DNA from: Solibacillus isronensis
GTDB taxonomy: Bacteria; Bacillota; Bacilli; Bacillales_A; Planococcaceae
Assembly (NCBI RefSeq): GCF_900168685.1
Contig: NZ_FVZN01000014.1
Span: forward strand, 1,736,001-1,800,000
Direction: 5' to 3'
DNA length: 64,000 nt
The translations under genes and the position numbers were made by a program. Shown here one piece after another: positions 41,943 to 50,791 of this stretch. Every line of letters starts with the position of its first letter. The stretch's first letter is position 1. Below the pieces are notes generated by a model, which was not told the DNA's origin, searched no databases, and saw only the letters and a program-made list of their open reading frames with translations.

Positions 41943-42818
41943 TTACGCCATGATAATCCAAATAAGGAACAACAGGACAATAAATAGGATTTTGTACTTT
42001 TCCACTTTCAACATGTTCAAGTTTGTTACTTCATTTTTTATCAGCCACCACATGCTGAATCCATAACCAAACAATAAAAGTAATAGCAATGGCTTATAAA
42101 ACGGGCCGATCATGAAATAGTAATATCCCATTAGCGCCACAAAGATCAAATAAATTGTTATAGCAATTCCTAATCCGCGGATTTTTTTTGGCTGTTCAAT
42201 TTGGCGCCGACTATAATAGCTGGAAGCCGCCAAGTTCATCAGTAGAACGCCCAGCGCAATAAATATTGCAGGAAATTGTTGTCGATCATGCGCATTTTCC
42301 AAGTCAGATAAAATAGCGGACGGATATTGTTCATACCCTGGATAATACGCATCATTCGTCACGTCATACAAATAGTTCCATGCCAATTCAAATTTTCTCT
42401 GTTCGCCGTTTTTATACAACACGACAATATCATAATGCACGTCGCTCTTTGGAGGAGCCACAACAGCAGGAAGCTCAGAAATATTTTCGAATAAAGTGAC
42501 CATTTCATCTGTCGTCACATTTTCAACCCCAACGAAAAGTGTCGATGTTCTGCCCCGAAACCCCTTTTCTCCGTTATTTTCATAGGAAGTAATTTTCGCG
42601 ATCTCACCGGATGCTGCCTGATTGTTAAGATTGTCCGAGGTGAACAGTAAAAACAGACCAATGAAACAAATCGCTGCCATAATACCTATTTCACGGAATG
42701 TTTTCAGTGGATTGCGTCTTTTGACAGGCTTTTTATGGATGTTGTGATAGATGGATTTTTTTAATGCTTCATTTTCAGGGAATTCATTTAACTGTTTTAA
42801 GCGATCATCAAGCTTCAT
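41943..42818 (-). CDS. Membrane protein, probable anti-sigma factor
   Basis: About 291 residues from the ATG at 42818 (AGGAGG at 8 bases). A cytoplasmic N-terminus of about 45 residues precedes a helix (IMAAICFIGLFLLF), a 110-residue extracellular region (TSTLFVGVENVTTDEMV ... ENAHDRQQFP) and four more helices. It overlaps the sigma gene by 11 bases, which is why it is taken as its anti-sigma factor. The sequence itself has no recognisable zinc-binding anti-sigma motif. Confidence 0.65.
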   Translation of the reverse strand: MKLDDRLKQLNEFPENEALKKSIYHNIHKKPVKRRNPLKTFREIGIMAAICFIGLFLLFTSDNLNNQAASGEIAKITSYENNGEKGFRGRTSTLFVGVENVTTDEMVTLFENISELPAVVAPPKSDVHYDIVVLYKNGEQRKFELAWNYLYDVTNDAYYPGYEQYPSAILSDLENAHDRQQFPAIFIALGVLLMNLAASSYYSRRQIEQPKKIRGLGIAITIYLIFVALMGYYYFMIGPFYKPLLLLLLFGYGFSMWWLIKNEVTNLNMLKVEKYKILFIVLLFLIWIIMA

Positions 42819-43302
42819 CGATTTCACCTCCTAAGATTTTCTGCAATGCCTGCATCGCACTCCGCTGTGTGTTTGCGACTTTCACCGAGGTTAACCCCAT
42901 AATGTCACACGTTTCCTGAATCGAAAGCTCCTCGATTTTCCGGTAAATGATGACTTCCCGTTGCACAGGTTTTAATTTTTGCAGTGCCTCGTACAATCGT
43001 TTTCGGTCTTCTTCCTGAATGAGCCATTCATGCGGTACGTAGTGAAAATCCTGCTGCTCCGGGGCATTTGTAAACGGAAGCCACTTAATTAATGCTTTCT
43101 TCCGATAATAGTCATAAACAAGATTCCGAGCGACTTGCCTCGTATAAGTCTGGAAATTGCTTACTTTGGTCAAGTCCGTTTTATAAATTCGCACAAACGT
43201 ATCCTGCGTTAAATCTTCGGCGACTTGTGCATTCGATACCATGTATCGTATGTACTGATAAGTCTTGCGGAACTCCTGCTCATAAAGCTCATCAAAATCC
43301 AT
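42808..43302 (-). CDS. ECF-type RNA polymerase sigma factor
   Basis: 164 residues from the ATG at 43302 (AGAGAGG at 8 bases). Region 2 has AEDLTQDTFVRIYK and FQTYTRQVARNLVYDYYRKK; region 4 has LSIQETCDIMGLTSVKVANT. It is the second ECF factor of the window and not a close copy of the first. A CGTCTATAG sequence stands upstream (near 43320) and could be part of an autoregulated promoter, but no matching -35 was found. Confidence 0.9.
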   Translation of the reverse strand: MDFDELYEQEFRKTYQYIRYMVSNAQVAEDLTQDTFVRIYKTDLTKVSNFQTYTRQVARNLVYDYYRKKALIKWLPFTNAPEQQDFHYVPHEWLIQEEDRKRLYEALQKLKPVQREVIIYRKIEELSIQETCDIMGLTSVKVANTQRSAMQALQKILGGEIDEA

Positions 43303-43373
43303 GTCCATCACCTCTCTTACTTCTATAGACGAATGAAAATTAAAAATATGTAAATTTAATTTGAAAGTTTTTA

Positions 43374-43406
43374 ACTGAAAAAAGCATCTCCTTAATGAGA
43401 TGCTTT
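43374..43406 (-). terminator. Terminator beyond the 21-bp repeat array
   Basis: Minus-strand stem AAAGCATCTC/GAGATGCTTT followed by TTTCAG. With it, the transcript of the DUF1648 gene would include the whole repeat array. Confidence 0.8.
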
Positions 43407-43442
43407 CGGTCTTCGATGAGGAATCTGCTTTTTTAATGGAGG

Positions 43443-43677
43443 TTCTACTTTTCGGATGGAGTGTTCTACTTTTTACGTGCTATGTTCTACATTTCGAACG
43501 GGGTGTTCTACTTTTCTCATGAAACCTTCTACTTTCACTCCGCCATGTTCTAATTTAAATCGTGGTTCTACTTTCTTCGTAAAAGATTCTACTTTTCGAC
43601 CGGAGTGTTCCACTTTTGCCTGGAAATCTTCTACTTTTCCCCCGCAGTATTCCACTTCCCACCTACAAACTTCTACT
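43443..43677 (-). repeat. Tandem array of twelve 21-bp units
   Basis: TTCTACTTTT-like cores start at 43443, 43464, 43485, 43506, 43527, 43548, 43566, 43587, 43608, 43629, 43650 and 43671, every 21 bases except one 18-base step. The other 11 or so bases of each unit vary. On the minus strand each unit reads (AA)AGTAGAA and would encode heptads KVExxxx in one frame, interrupted by a TAA at 43473. All spacings are multiples of three. It begins at the stop codon of the DUF1648 gene. Confidence 0.9.
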
Positions 43678-44178
43678 TTACTTAATCCTAAAAATCTTAA
43701 TCATCTTCCAAATCAGCACAGCAAACAGTGCTGCCAAAATTACGAAAAACGGCCAGCCGATCGTTGTTGCTTCTTCTAAAGCAATCACAATAGTGCGGTA
43801 TACGATGTAGGCGAATAATATATTTATGATGTTACGCATATAATTTAATGTTTGGCGACTATTTCGGTAAAAGACTTTGGCATTTGATTCATTGATGCGT
43901 GCTGGATAGTTGTGCGTTTCAGGGAATTTTTCTAAAATCATTAAAAAGAAATGCATTGCAATCCCGATGCCCGGCAATATTAACAGCTCCCATTTAGACC
44001 CCCAGCGGTCGACATTGCCGCTGCCGTCAAAGTGGGCAGGTACTTCATTTGGCAGATCGCGCCAGTTCATGAACAGTACAACGAGCATAATCGCTAATGC
44101 TATATAACCGACAATATCCATCAGCCATTCGGATTTCGTTTTTGGGATCTCAATTTTAGGACGTTTTGTCAAACTCAT
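43678..44178 (-). CDS. DUF1648 membrane protein (SdpI-like)
   Basis: 166 residues from the ATG at 44178 (AGAGG at 8 bases). The DUF1648 motif is NWRDLPNEVPAHFDGSGNVD followed by RWGSK, between hydrophobic helices. Three or four helices in total (IALAIMLVVLFMNW, ILPGIGIAMHFFLMIL, IINILFAYIVYRTIVIAL, FFVILAALFAVLIWKM). SdpI gives immunity to the SdpC toxin, but many DUF1648 proteins have no such link and no toxin gene is seen here. Confidence 0.82.
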   Translation of the reverse strand: MSLTKRPKIEIPKTKSEWLMDIVGYIALAIMLVVLFMNWRDLPNEVPAHFDGSGNVDRWGSKWELLILPGIGIAMHFFLMILEKFPETHNYPARINESNAKVFYRNSRQTLNYMRNIINILFAYIVYRTIVIALEEATTIGWPFFVILAALFAVLIWKMIKIFRIK

Positions 44179-44283
44179 TTCCATCACCTCTTTTAGTTTT
44201 TTTACTTAGCACTTTTTATAACAATAATTTGCCAGTATCCGCTATACTTGAATTTAATCATCCTCTTGATAGGAGAACTACTT

Positions 44284-44937
44284 ATGCTACTTGACATTAT
44301 TCAATTTTTACGGGAAATCGACCAAGTCATATTTTATTACATAAAAGAACTCGGACTGTATATTTATATTCTGTTATTTGCGGTTGTTTTCACAAAAACT
44401 GCATTTGTAATTTTAACATTTTTACCCGGGGACAGCACTGTGTTCACAAGCGGTACTTTAGCTGCGATCGATAAGCTTGATTTTCTGACCTTGCTGATTA
44501 TCTTTATCGTTGCGACAACGCTTGCCGACAGCAGCAACTACCTGATCGGAAAATCGATACGGAAAATTCCACCGAAGCGCAATATTTTTATGCGTTTTTT
44601 AACTGAGGAAACTACTGAAAAAGCCCTGAAATTCCTGGAAGACTATGACCGGGTTGCCATTACGTTCTCACGATTTGTGCCGTTGATGCGGACAATGACA
44701 CCGTTTATATGCGGATATTCCGGCTTTTCGTATGGGACATTTTTACGCTATAACTTTATGGGGGCCGTAATTTGGACTGTTGTTTGGCTTGGTGGTGGCT
44801 TTTTACTCGGAAATATTTCATGGGTTGAAGATAATCTCGTCCTGACACTTACGATTATTTCCATCTTCGTATTTAGCTTTACAGGTTATGCGTACGTTAA
44901 ACAATTCAATAAAAAGAAAGCGGTTACTGCCGATTGA
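44284..44937 (+). CDS. DedA-family membrane protein
   Basis: 217 residues from the ATG at 44284 (TAGGAGA site). Motifs of the DedA/SNARE-associated family are visible: TFLPGDSTVFTSGTLAAI, then SRFVPLMRTMTPFICGYSGF and YNFMGAVIWTVVWLGGGFLL. DedA proteins take part in recycling of undecaprenyl phosphate and other lipids across the membrane. It is divergent from the DUF1648 gene and ends in a bidirectional terminator. Confidence 0.88.
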   Translation: MLLDIIQFLREIDQVIFYYIKELGLYIYILLFAVVFTKTAFVILTFLPGDSTVFTSGTLAAIDKLDFLTLLIIFIVATTLADSSNYLIGKSIRKIPPKRNIFMRFLTEETTEKALKFLEDYDRVAITFSRFVPLMRTMTPFICGYSGFSYGTFLRYNFMGAVIWTVVWLGGGFLLGNISWVEDNLVLTLTIISIFVFSFTGYAYVKQFNKKKAVTAD

Positions 44938-44941
44938 AAAA

Positions 44942-44980
44942 ATGGAGCCTATCACATTCAGATGATAAGCTCCTTTTTTT
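44942..44980. terminator. Bidirectional terminator between dedA and cheW-like genes
   Basis: Stem GGAGCCTATCA/TGATAAGCTCC with T-runs on both strands. Confidence 0.85.
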
Positions 44981-45461
44981 AGTTTGTCTGATTTTCCTGC
45001 TGATTTATTTCATGTAAATATTCGATAATTTCACGGATGTCGTCTAACGAATGAACGAGAATATTCGGGTCGATACAAGAAATCATGCGGTCTTCCAAAT
45101 TGGCAACAGCTGTAAAATATTTCGTCTTTTCATAATTGACAAGCCCCAACTGTTTTAAAACGCCTTCTTCAAAGTCGATAATTTCTTTCGCATCGGCAAC
45201 GACCAATCCGTAATTAATCAACTCTGTCTTCAATACAATGATTTTAGCCGTTTGTGTATTTGTCGGGCGATTGTATAAAATGGTCTGAAAATCGATGATT
45301 GGTGTAAGTTCCCCTCGAATTCGCGAAAAGCCGAGCAAGTAGTTTGGTAAATGAGGAATCGGAGTTACACGCTCCAGCTTTTCAATCGAAACAACCTGCT
45401 CGACCGGCACAGCATATTGCTCTGTGCCGCATAAAAATACGACTGCTTTTTCAATGCTCAT
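44979..45461 (-). CDS. CheW-domain chemotaxis coupling protein
   Basis: 160 residues. The CheW fold is recognised from VVFLCGTEQYAVPVEQVVSI, TPIPHLPNYLLGFSRIRGEL and IIDFQTILYNRP. CheW proteins connect receptors to the CheA kinase. It stands apart from any chemotaxis operon, directly after the PepT-like peptidase gene (11 bases), so a specialised role is likely. Confidence 0.83.
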   Translation of the reverse strand: MSIEKAVVFLCGTEQYAVPVEQVVSIEKLERVTPIPHLPNYLLGFSRIRGELTPIIDFQTILYNRPTNTQTAKIIVLKTELINYGLVVADAKEIIDFEEGVLKQLGLVNYEKTKYFTAVANLEDRMISCIDPNILVHSLDDIREIIEYLHEINQQENQTN

Positions 45462-45472
45462 ATTGATACCTC

Positions 45473-46582
45473 TTATTTCGTTGTTTGAACAACGATTTCT
45501 TCCAATAAATCAGCCAGTTTTTCCAGTTCTTCAACGGGCATTCTTTCATTTGTCGTATGAATTTCCTCATAGCCAACCGATAAGTTTACAGTAGGAATTC
45601 CAAAACCAGCGATAACGTTTGCATCACTTCCACCGCCTGAAATACCGAGCTGTGGTGTACGACCGATTGCTTCAACCGCTGCTTTAGCAACTTTCACAAC
45701 TTGATCTTCTTCTGTTGCGCGGAAACCTGGGTACATTAACTTCACTTCAACTTCAGCACGCGCACCCATTTCTTGTGCAACACGTTCAAATGTTTCTTTC
45801 ATATGGGCAGTTTGGGCATTCAGTTTTGTTTCATCAATCGAACGGGCTTCCGCAAGAATCGATACTTCATCACATACGATATTTGTTGCTTTACCGCCTT
45901 CAAAACGTCCGATATTCGCTGTTGTTTCTTCATCGAGACGACCTAATTTCATTTGGGCAACCGCTTTTGCTGCAACCGTAATTGCGGAAATACCTTTTTC
46001 AGGTGCAACGCCTGCATGTGCTGTTTTACCGATGATTTTCGTAAATACTTTTGCCTGGAATGGTGCTGCAACTACAATGCCGCCTACTTTTCCGTCACTA
46101 TCAACCGCAAAACCGTATTTGGCGATGATTTTTGAAGGATCAAGTTCCTTGGCACCGACTAATCCGCTTTCTTCACCTGCTGTAATGATGAACTGGATTG
46201 TACCGTGTGCGCTGTCTTTTTCTTTTAAACGACGTGCCATTTCGAATAATGCTGCGATACCTGCTTTATCATCCGCGCCAAGAATCGTTGTGCCATCAGA
46301 ATAAATATAGCCGTCCTCGCGAATTTCCGGTTTAATGCCTTTGCCCGGCACGACTGTATCCATATGTACTGTAAAATAAATTGGTTCAACCCGCTCATCG
46401 CCTTTTAATGTTGCGATAATATTGCCTGCGCCGTGACCATTGCGTGTATGCGCATCATCCTGAAAAACATCAAAGCCCATTTCTTCTAATTTTTTTACTA
46501 AAATTGGTGCAATTACTTCTTCATGTTTTGTTTCAGAATCAATTTGCACTAATTCCAGAAACTCTTCTACTACTCGGTTCAT
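45473..46582 (-). CDS. yqjE: M20-family peptidase, PepT-like (YqjE)
   Basis: 369 residues. Zinc ligands and catalytic residues are seen in FTVHMDTVVPGKG (HxD), GADDKAGIA, TAGEESGLVGA (the EE pair) and HTTNERM. The dimerisation domain lies between about residues 185 and 285. The closest named relative by pattern is B. subtilis YqjE, annotated as tripeptidase-like. Other yqj homologs (yqjD, mce, yqjA) occur 4-8 kb away in this window. Confidence 0.85.
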   Translation of the reverse strand: MNRVVEEFLELVQIDSETKHEEVIAPILVKKLEEMGFDVFQDDAHTRNGHGAGNIIATLKGDERVEPIYFTVHMDTVVPGKGIKPEIREDGYIYSDGTTILGADDKAGIAALFEMARRLKEKDSAHGTIQFIITAGEESGLVGAKELDPSKIIAKYGFAVDSDGKVGGIVVAAPFQAKVFTKIIGKTAHAGVAPEKGISAITVAAKAVAQMKLGRLDEETTANIGRFEGGKATNIVCDEVSILAEARSIDETKLNAQTAHMKETFERVAQEMGARAEVEVKLMYPGFRATEEDQVVKVAKAAVEAIGRTPQLGISGGGSDANVIAGFGIPTVNLSVGYEEIHTTNERMPVEELEKLADLLEEIVVQTTK

Positions 46583-46629
46583 GTTCGATAACTCCTTTAA
46601 ATAACTAGTTTACGCTTTATTGTACGCCT

Positions 46630-47619
46630 CTATTTTTGAAAAAACAATGATTGATCATCGGCATTTAAAATGCTTTGTTTTTCTACTTGCAAGGCCTGTT
46701 CTTTTTCGATTGTTATGCTCAATTTTTGCTTCAAATCGCGAAGTGTATTCGCCACATCATCCTGTACACGCAAGAGTTGATCGATCGCAGTTGTAATTTT
46801 GGAATGAACCGACCAATCGGTGAAAATATTATCGAAAAAGTAATCCGTAAACATTACAAAACCATCTGTATGAACTTCCAATGTATTTTGGCGCATCTCT
46901 TTAATATCGAGCAGTTCGTTTTGGAAACGTTGGAGGGCCATTTGTGCTTCATGCAAATAGCTGTTCGTTTCTTCCAGTTTGTCGTGCTTTAACGCCGTTG
47001 CGATAAAGCCCCCACCTAAAAATGTATCCCATGTTGAATAGGATTTGGCATCCTGCAATTTGGAGCCGGCATCCGTCAGCTTATTAAATGCCTGTTTACC
47101 TGCATCAATCGCTTCATGGATTTCTGTTTTCAGTTGTTTACAAAAAAGCTCCTGTTCAATGATGCCCGTTAATTCCTTCGCTGCTGCAGGTGCATTCGCC
47201 ATCAGCCACACTTGTTTTTCGTTTTCTATTTTCTTCAGCTCTTCACGGATAGTTGCAACATTTATCTTGCTCAATTGTTGTACTAGTTCTTCCCGGTCTT
47301 GCTGTAAATCTTTAAACGTTAACTGCGCTTCGACTAACTTCAGCTCCGTAACTGCAACCTGGTCCATATTTTGCTCGATTAGCTCATCCTTTTTCCCTGA
47401 CCAGCCACGGAATAGATTCACGAACGAAAACCCCTCAAGTTTATTCAATTGTTGGCGCGCCTTTTGCAGATCCTGTTCATGCTGCTTAGTATCCTGCCCG
47501 GCATGCTGAATCTGGTGTTCAAGGCTTTCGATTTTCTTGTTCAGTTTTTCCGCTTCTAAAAGTTGAATGTGATACTGTTCTGATTGCTGTTGCAATTGCT
47601 GCCATCCTATATTCTTCAC
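46630..47619 (-). CDS. Coiled-coil protein of unknown function
   Basis: 329 residues, almost entirely helical and rich in glutamine, lysine and leucine (IESLEHQIQHAGQDTKQHEQ, KDLQQDREELVQQLSKINVA). No membrane helix except possibly the short GGGFIATAL stretch. The start is doubtful: a GTG lies very close to the AAGGAG site. It is the last of three minus-strand genes after an AIM24-family protein and an ATPase, spaced 30-43 bases apart. Similar proteins are seen in Bacillales without a function. Confidence 0.6.
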   Translation of the reverse strand: MKNIGWQQLQQQSEQYHIQLLEAEKLNKKIESLEHQIQHAGQDTKQHEQDLQKARQQLNKLEGFSFVNLFRGWSGKKDELIEQNMDQVAVTELKLVEAQLTFKDLQQDREELVQQLSKINVATIREELKKIENEKQVWLMANAPAAAKELTGIIEQELFCKQLKTEIHEAIDAGKQAFNKLTDAGSKLQDAKSYSTWDTFLGGGFIATALKHDKLEETNSYLHEAQMALQRFQNELLDIKEMRQNTLEVHTDGFVMFTDYFFDNIFTDWSVHSKITTAIDQLLRVQDDVANTLRDLKQKLSITIEKEQALQVEKQSILNADDQSLFFQK

Positions 47620-47662
47620 TCCTTTATAAATACATTGTAGTTGTTACATCCGCAATCGATTG

Positions 47663-48406
47663 CTAATACAGTTCATCCTCATCCTCTTCAAACAGATCCT
47701 GCAGCATTTTTTCACGGTGCTGCAAAAAATACGAGGTTACTTGATAATGCTCGGTTTCTTCATACTTCACCTGTTCGATGCCATGTTCATCAAATTGATA
47801 GATGACCGCATCCGGGAATCCGAGTAAAATTGGCGAATGTGTTGCGATAATGAATTGGACATTACCCTGTTTCACTAAATCATTCATCAATGTTAAAAAC
47901 GCCAGCTGTCTTGTTGGGGATAATGCGGCTTCCGGCTCATCCAGTAAATAGATTGCCTGCCCTGTGAACCGGTGTTGAAACAGCGAGAAAAAAGATTCCC
48001 CGTGTGATTGATGATGAAGTGATTTCCCTCCGTATGCTTTATAACCATTCTGATCGGTCTCATCCAAATGTGAAGCAAACTGATAAAATGTCTCAGCGCG
48101 CAGAAAAAAGCCGTTCGTTACTTTTGGCCACCAGGAGAGCTTCACATAATCGCCCAGCGCGGATTCGGATTGATCCACATCATATGCCTTATAGTTTTGT
48201 GTGCTGCCCCCTGCCGGATTGAAGCCGATCTGATCTGCAATGGCTTCGAGCAATGTTGATTTACCCGCACCGTTTTCTCCAACAAAAAACGTAACCCTTG
48301 CGTCCACATCCAATTCATCCATATGCCGAATAAACGGAATCGAAAAAGGGTATTCGCTATAATCCGTTATTTCTTCTTTTTTAAGTTTGACTGATTTTAA
48401 AAACAT
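47663..48406 (-). CDS. AAA/ABC-type ATPase
   Basis: 247 residues. Walker A GENGAGKSTLLEAIAD, a signature-like region GKSLHHQSHGESFFSLFQ, Walker B YLLDEPEAALSP and a switch histidine IATHSPILL. This is the compact RecF/OLD-type ABC ATPase without transmembrane partner, as in stand-alone regulators. It lies between an AIM24-family gene and a coiled-coil gene. Its target is unknown; a link to the coiled-coil partner is an inference from position. Confidence 0.83.
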   Translation of the reverse strand: MFLKSVKLKKEEITDYSEYPFSIPFIRHMDELDVDARVTFFVGENGAGKSTLLEAIADQIGFNPAGGSTQNYKAYDVDQSESALGDYVKLSWWPKVTNGFFLRAETFYQFASHLDETDQNGYKAYGGKSLHHQSHGESFFSLFQHRFTGQAIYLLDEPEAALSPTRQLAFLTLMNDLVKQGNVQFIIATHSPILLGFPDAVIYQFDEHGIEQVKYEETEHYQVTSYFLQHREKMLQDLFEEDEDELY

Positions 48407-48436
48407 CTGTTTTCTCCTTACTTTATACCGCAGCTA

Positions 48437-49129
48437 TTATGATTCCGATGATAAATATACTTCCTCAAATGGCTGAATGATGACGAATCCTTCACCGGAA
48501 AAGGCCATTTGGATCGATTCATTGCTGCCGCGTCCAATAAGTGTTCGAAACGTAATATCGGTTACAAACTCCGGCTTCAAATTACCGGACCACGCAACGG
48601 TCGCATTTGGGTCAGTATATACTGTTTCACCAGGCTTAACGATTAATGTTAATGGCTCAAAATGGGTTGTAATCGCCACTTTTCCTTTACCGTCCAGCAT
48701 GACATTGAATAAGCCGCCTGCCATCATACCGGCCATTTTGCGCATAAGTCGAATATCCCAATTGATCGATGGCTCAAATGCAAGCAGGTCATTGCCGTTC
48801 ACGCACAGGCTTTCGTTCTGCAAATCAAAAATTGTAATCTTTTTACCTTGGTCCGCTAAATATAACCGGCCCTTCCCTTTCGCCTTCATTAGCTGCGTGC
48901 CTTCGCCGGTCAATGCTTTCTTAAACATTTTTGACACGCCATGCTCCAGCATGCGCTCACGCTCAAATATAATCGAACCGACATAGGCGATCATCGCGCC
49001 CATTTTCGACCATACTTCCCCGTTCAGATTCACTTCGAGTACACGATCGGTTTCCAATTCAAAATAATCATTTTCATTCTGGTCTTGCTGCGTCTTGTTG
49101 ACAAAATCGCGAATGGAATAGTTCCCCAT
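48437..49129 (-). CDS. AIM24-family protein
   Basis: 230 residues, beta-rich, with the family pattern LEVNLNGEVWSKMGAMIAYV, GKGRLYLADQGKKITIFDL and VYTDPNATVAWSGNLKPEFV. AIM24 proteins form a double-psi/TRAP-like beta trefoil and occur in mitochondria and many bacteria without a settled role. The ATG follows GGGAGG. It is first in the run with the ATPase and the coiled-coil protein. Confidence 0.85.
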   Translation of the reverse strand: MGNYSIRDFVNKTQQDQNENDYFELETDRVLEVNLNGEVWSKMGAMIAYVGSIIFERERMLEHGVSKMFKKALTGEGTQLMKAKGKGRLYLADQGKKITIFDLQNESLCVNGNDLLAFEPSINWDIRLMRKMAGMMAGGLFNVMLDGKGKVAITTHFEPLTLIVKPGETVYTDPNATVAWSGNLKPEFVTDITFRTLIGRGSNESIQMAFSGEGFVIIQPFEEVYLSSES

Positions 49130-49278
49130 AAGTAAAACCTCCCTTTTTATGTTCTACGTATTAAACACTGTATAAGTTTCGAATTTTCTGCATTTTATAA
49201 TTGTATTGATGTACGATTGTTTTCAATCACTACCATCTCAATAAAAATTCCATTACAATAAAAAAAGAGGTGATCATG

Positions 49279-49665
49279 ATGGAATATCGACGTGAAATCG
49301 CTTTAGTGTACAGTGTTGAGGAAGCTATGACAAAGCTGAACATTATTAGAGGGCACGGTTTTTCCGAGCATGAAATCCATGTATTTTCAAAAGATATACA
49401 TCCTTTACAATCACTGAAAATGTATACCGACATTCAAGTCCATCTAGCCGGCAACTGGCTCGACCAGCTTATCAGCTTTGTCACACGGAAAAATGTGTAT
49501 GAAGTGAGTTTGCGAATTTTGCACTTGACTTCTGAAGAAACCGCCCATTATGGGCATGGCATAGAACTTGGGGCAATCTTCCTGTTTGCCGAGCACGAAC
49601 ACCCATATGAAAAGGAACCGAAAAAACAGCAAGCAGCATTCAATCTGTCTAGAGCTGTGGAATAA
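49279..49665 (+). CDS. YflT-like general stress protein
   Basis: About 128 residues from the ATG at 49279 (AAGAGG at 8 bases). The N-terminal 70 residues resemble the YflT (general stress protein 17M) domain: LVYSVEEAMTKLNIIRGHGF, then EIHVFSKDIHPLQSLKM. In B. subtilis YflT is induced through sigma-B; no sigma-B promoter could be found here. It converges with the membrane protein at 49668 with only 2 bases between them. Confidence 0.7.
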   Translation: MEYRREIALVYSVEEAMTKLNIIRGHGFSEHEIHVFSKDIHPLQSLKMYTDIQVHLAGNWLDQLISFVTRKNVYEVSLRILHLTSEETAHYGHGIELGAIFLFAEHEHPYEKEPKKQQAAFNLSRAVE

Positions 49666-49667
49666 TT

Positions 49668-50018
49668 TTATAAAAAACTGCCGTCGATAATAATGAATTT
49701 AATAATTAACGAACTAACGACTAAACTTATGATTATAAAATTCAAAATGACAAGAAATCGCTTAGGAAACGGTATGTTCAAAAAAAATGCAATGGTCCAG
49801 TGAACAATACTGTAAATTAATAGCGCAATAAACGTTCCAAAAGCTATAAAGGCAATGGTCAGCAACCTGCCCGAATTTGAAATATCTCCCGGCGGTGAAT
49901 CTGCTGCAGTGAACAGCATTGAACCGATAAATAACACCGATAAGAAATAACAGCTGTAGCCGATCAGGCTGACCATGGCCGTATAGATGAAATAGTTTAC
50001 AGCCTTAAAAATCTTCAT
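49668..50018 (-). CDS. Membrane protein of unknown function
   Basis: 116 residues with three hydrophobic helices (VSLIGYSCYFLSVLFIGSML, LLTIAFIAFGTFIALLIYSI, FLVILNFIIISLVVSSLIIK). The ATG follows AGGAG, somewhat far away. No family recognised. It may share a transcript with the upstream TPR gene. Confidence 0.6.
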   Translation of the reverse strand: MKIFKAVNYFIYTAMVSLIGYSCYFLSVLFIGSMLFTAADSPPGDISNSGRLLTIAFIAFGTFIALLIYSIVHWTIAFFLNIPFPKRFLVILNFIIISLVVSSLIIKFIIIDGSFL

Positions 50019-50064
50019 CGTATAATATGCAAACTCCTATATTTTTCCGCAATGAATTCATCAC

Positions 50065-50556
50065 TCACTTCCACACTTCATTTAATTTATCACTATAAAA
50101 TGTAATGGCCTTTTTATATTTCTGAATTTGAGGGTCAGACGAAGTGGTTGCTAAATTTTTCAATAGAAGCTCCATTGAACGCTCATGTTCCTTCAAGTTA
50201 AACAATGTCATCGCATAAAATACTTGGATAGCTAAATTGTCAGGAAACTTCTCCAGCCCATTTTCAAGCGTATGTTTTGAATTTTCGTATTCACCAAGTG
50301 TTCTGTATGTACTGCCAAGACCTAAATAGGCATTCGCTAAATCTTCTTCATTCAGATCGCCTTGAATTGCCTTTTCATAATAAGGTACAGCATCCGATTC
50401 TTTTCCTAGCACATCGAAGCTCCATGCACACTGGTAATTTACATAGGCCTCATTCGGATGTTGTTCAACTAAATTCAATAATAGTTGATTGGATTGTTGC
50501 AATTCCCCATCGCTTCTTAAATCAATTGCCCTCTGTAGTTGATCGATTTCCTTCAT
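50065..50556 (-). CDS. Tetratricopeptide repeat protein
   Basis: 163 residues, soluble. TPR units are visible as AYVNYQCAWSFDVLGKESDA, ANAYLGLGSTYRTLGEYENS and AIQVFYAMTLFNLKEHERSM, each with the small-residue pattern that packs the paired helices. Such proteins bind other proteins. The pattern is close to the TPR_5 group common in Bacillales. The partner is unknown. Confidence 0.8.
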   Translation of the reverse strand: MKEIDQLQRAIDLRSDGELQQSNQLLLNLVEQHPNEAYVNYQCAWSFDVLGKESDAVPYYEKAIQGDLNEEDLANAYLGLGSTYRTLGEYENSKHTLENGLEKFPDNLAIQVFYAMTLFNLKEHERSMELLLKNLATTSSDPQIQKYKKAITFYSDKLNEVWK

Positions 50557-50715
50557 AATTTTGTCCTCCTAAATCGTCTTTCCTTTAACTAGCATAATGG
50601 CTTTTTGTAAATTTCACTATAATAAAATAGGAGGATTTACCATATTATAGGTAAATATATTTTAATAATTTTCTAGTATTTTTCCTGCAAAGTTTCTTTT
50701 AGGGCGCTATAAAGC

Positions 50716-50770
50716 AAAAAAACACCTCAAAAATGATTGTAGTGTATACAAATCATTTAAGAGATGTTTC
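50716..50770 (-). terminator. Terminator after the carboxyltransferase gene
   Basis: Long minus-strand stem pairing AAACATCTCTTAAATGATT with AATCATTTTTGAGGTGTTT, followed by TTTTTGC. Confidence 0.85.
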
Positions 50771-50791
50771 TTAGAGTGCTTTAATTAAAAA

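Noticed and set aside
43312-43400. Autoregulatory ECF promoter for the second sigma gene (CGTCTATAG)
   Set aside because: A -10-like element is present but no TGAAAC-like -35 stands 16-17 bases upstream.
43443-43677. CRISPR array
   Set aside because: The conserved core is only about 10 bases and the period 21 bases, too short for CRISPR repeats and spacers, and no cas genes are present.
43456-43779. Plus-strand frame with CSTF-type heptads
   Set aside because: It is the complement of the 21-bp array and continues into the DUF1648 coding region in antisense; no ribosome site.
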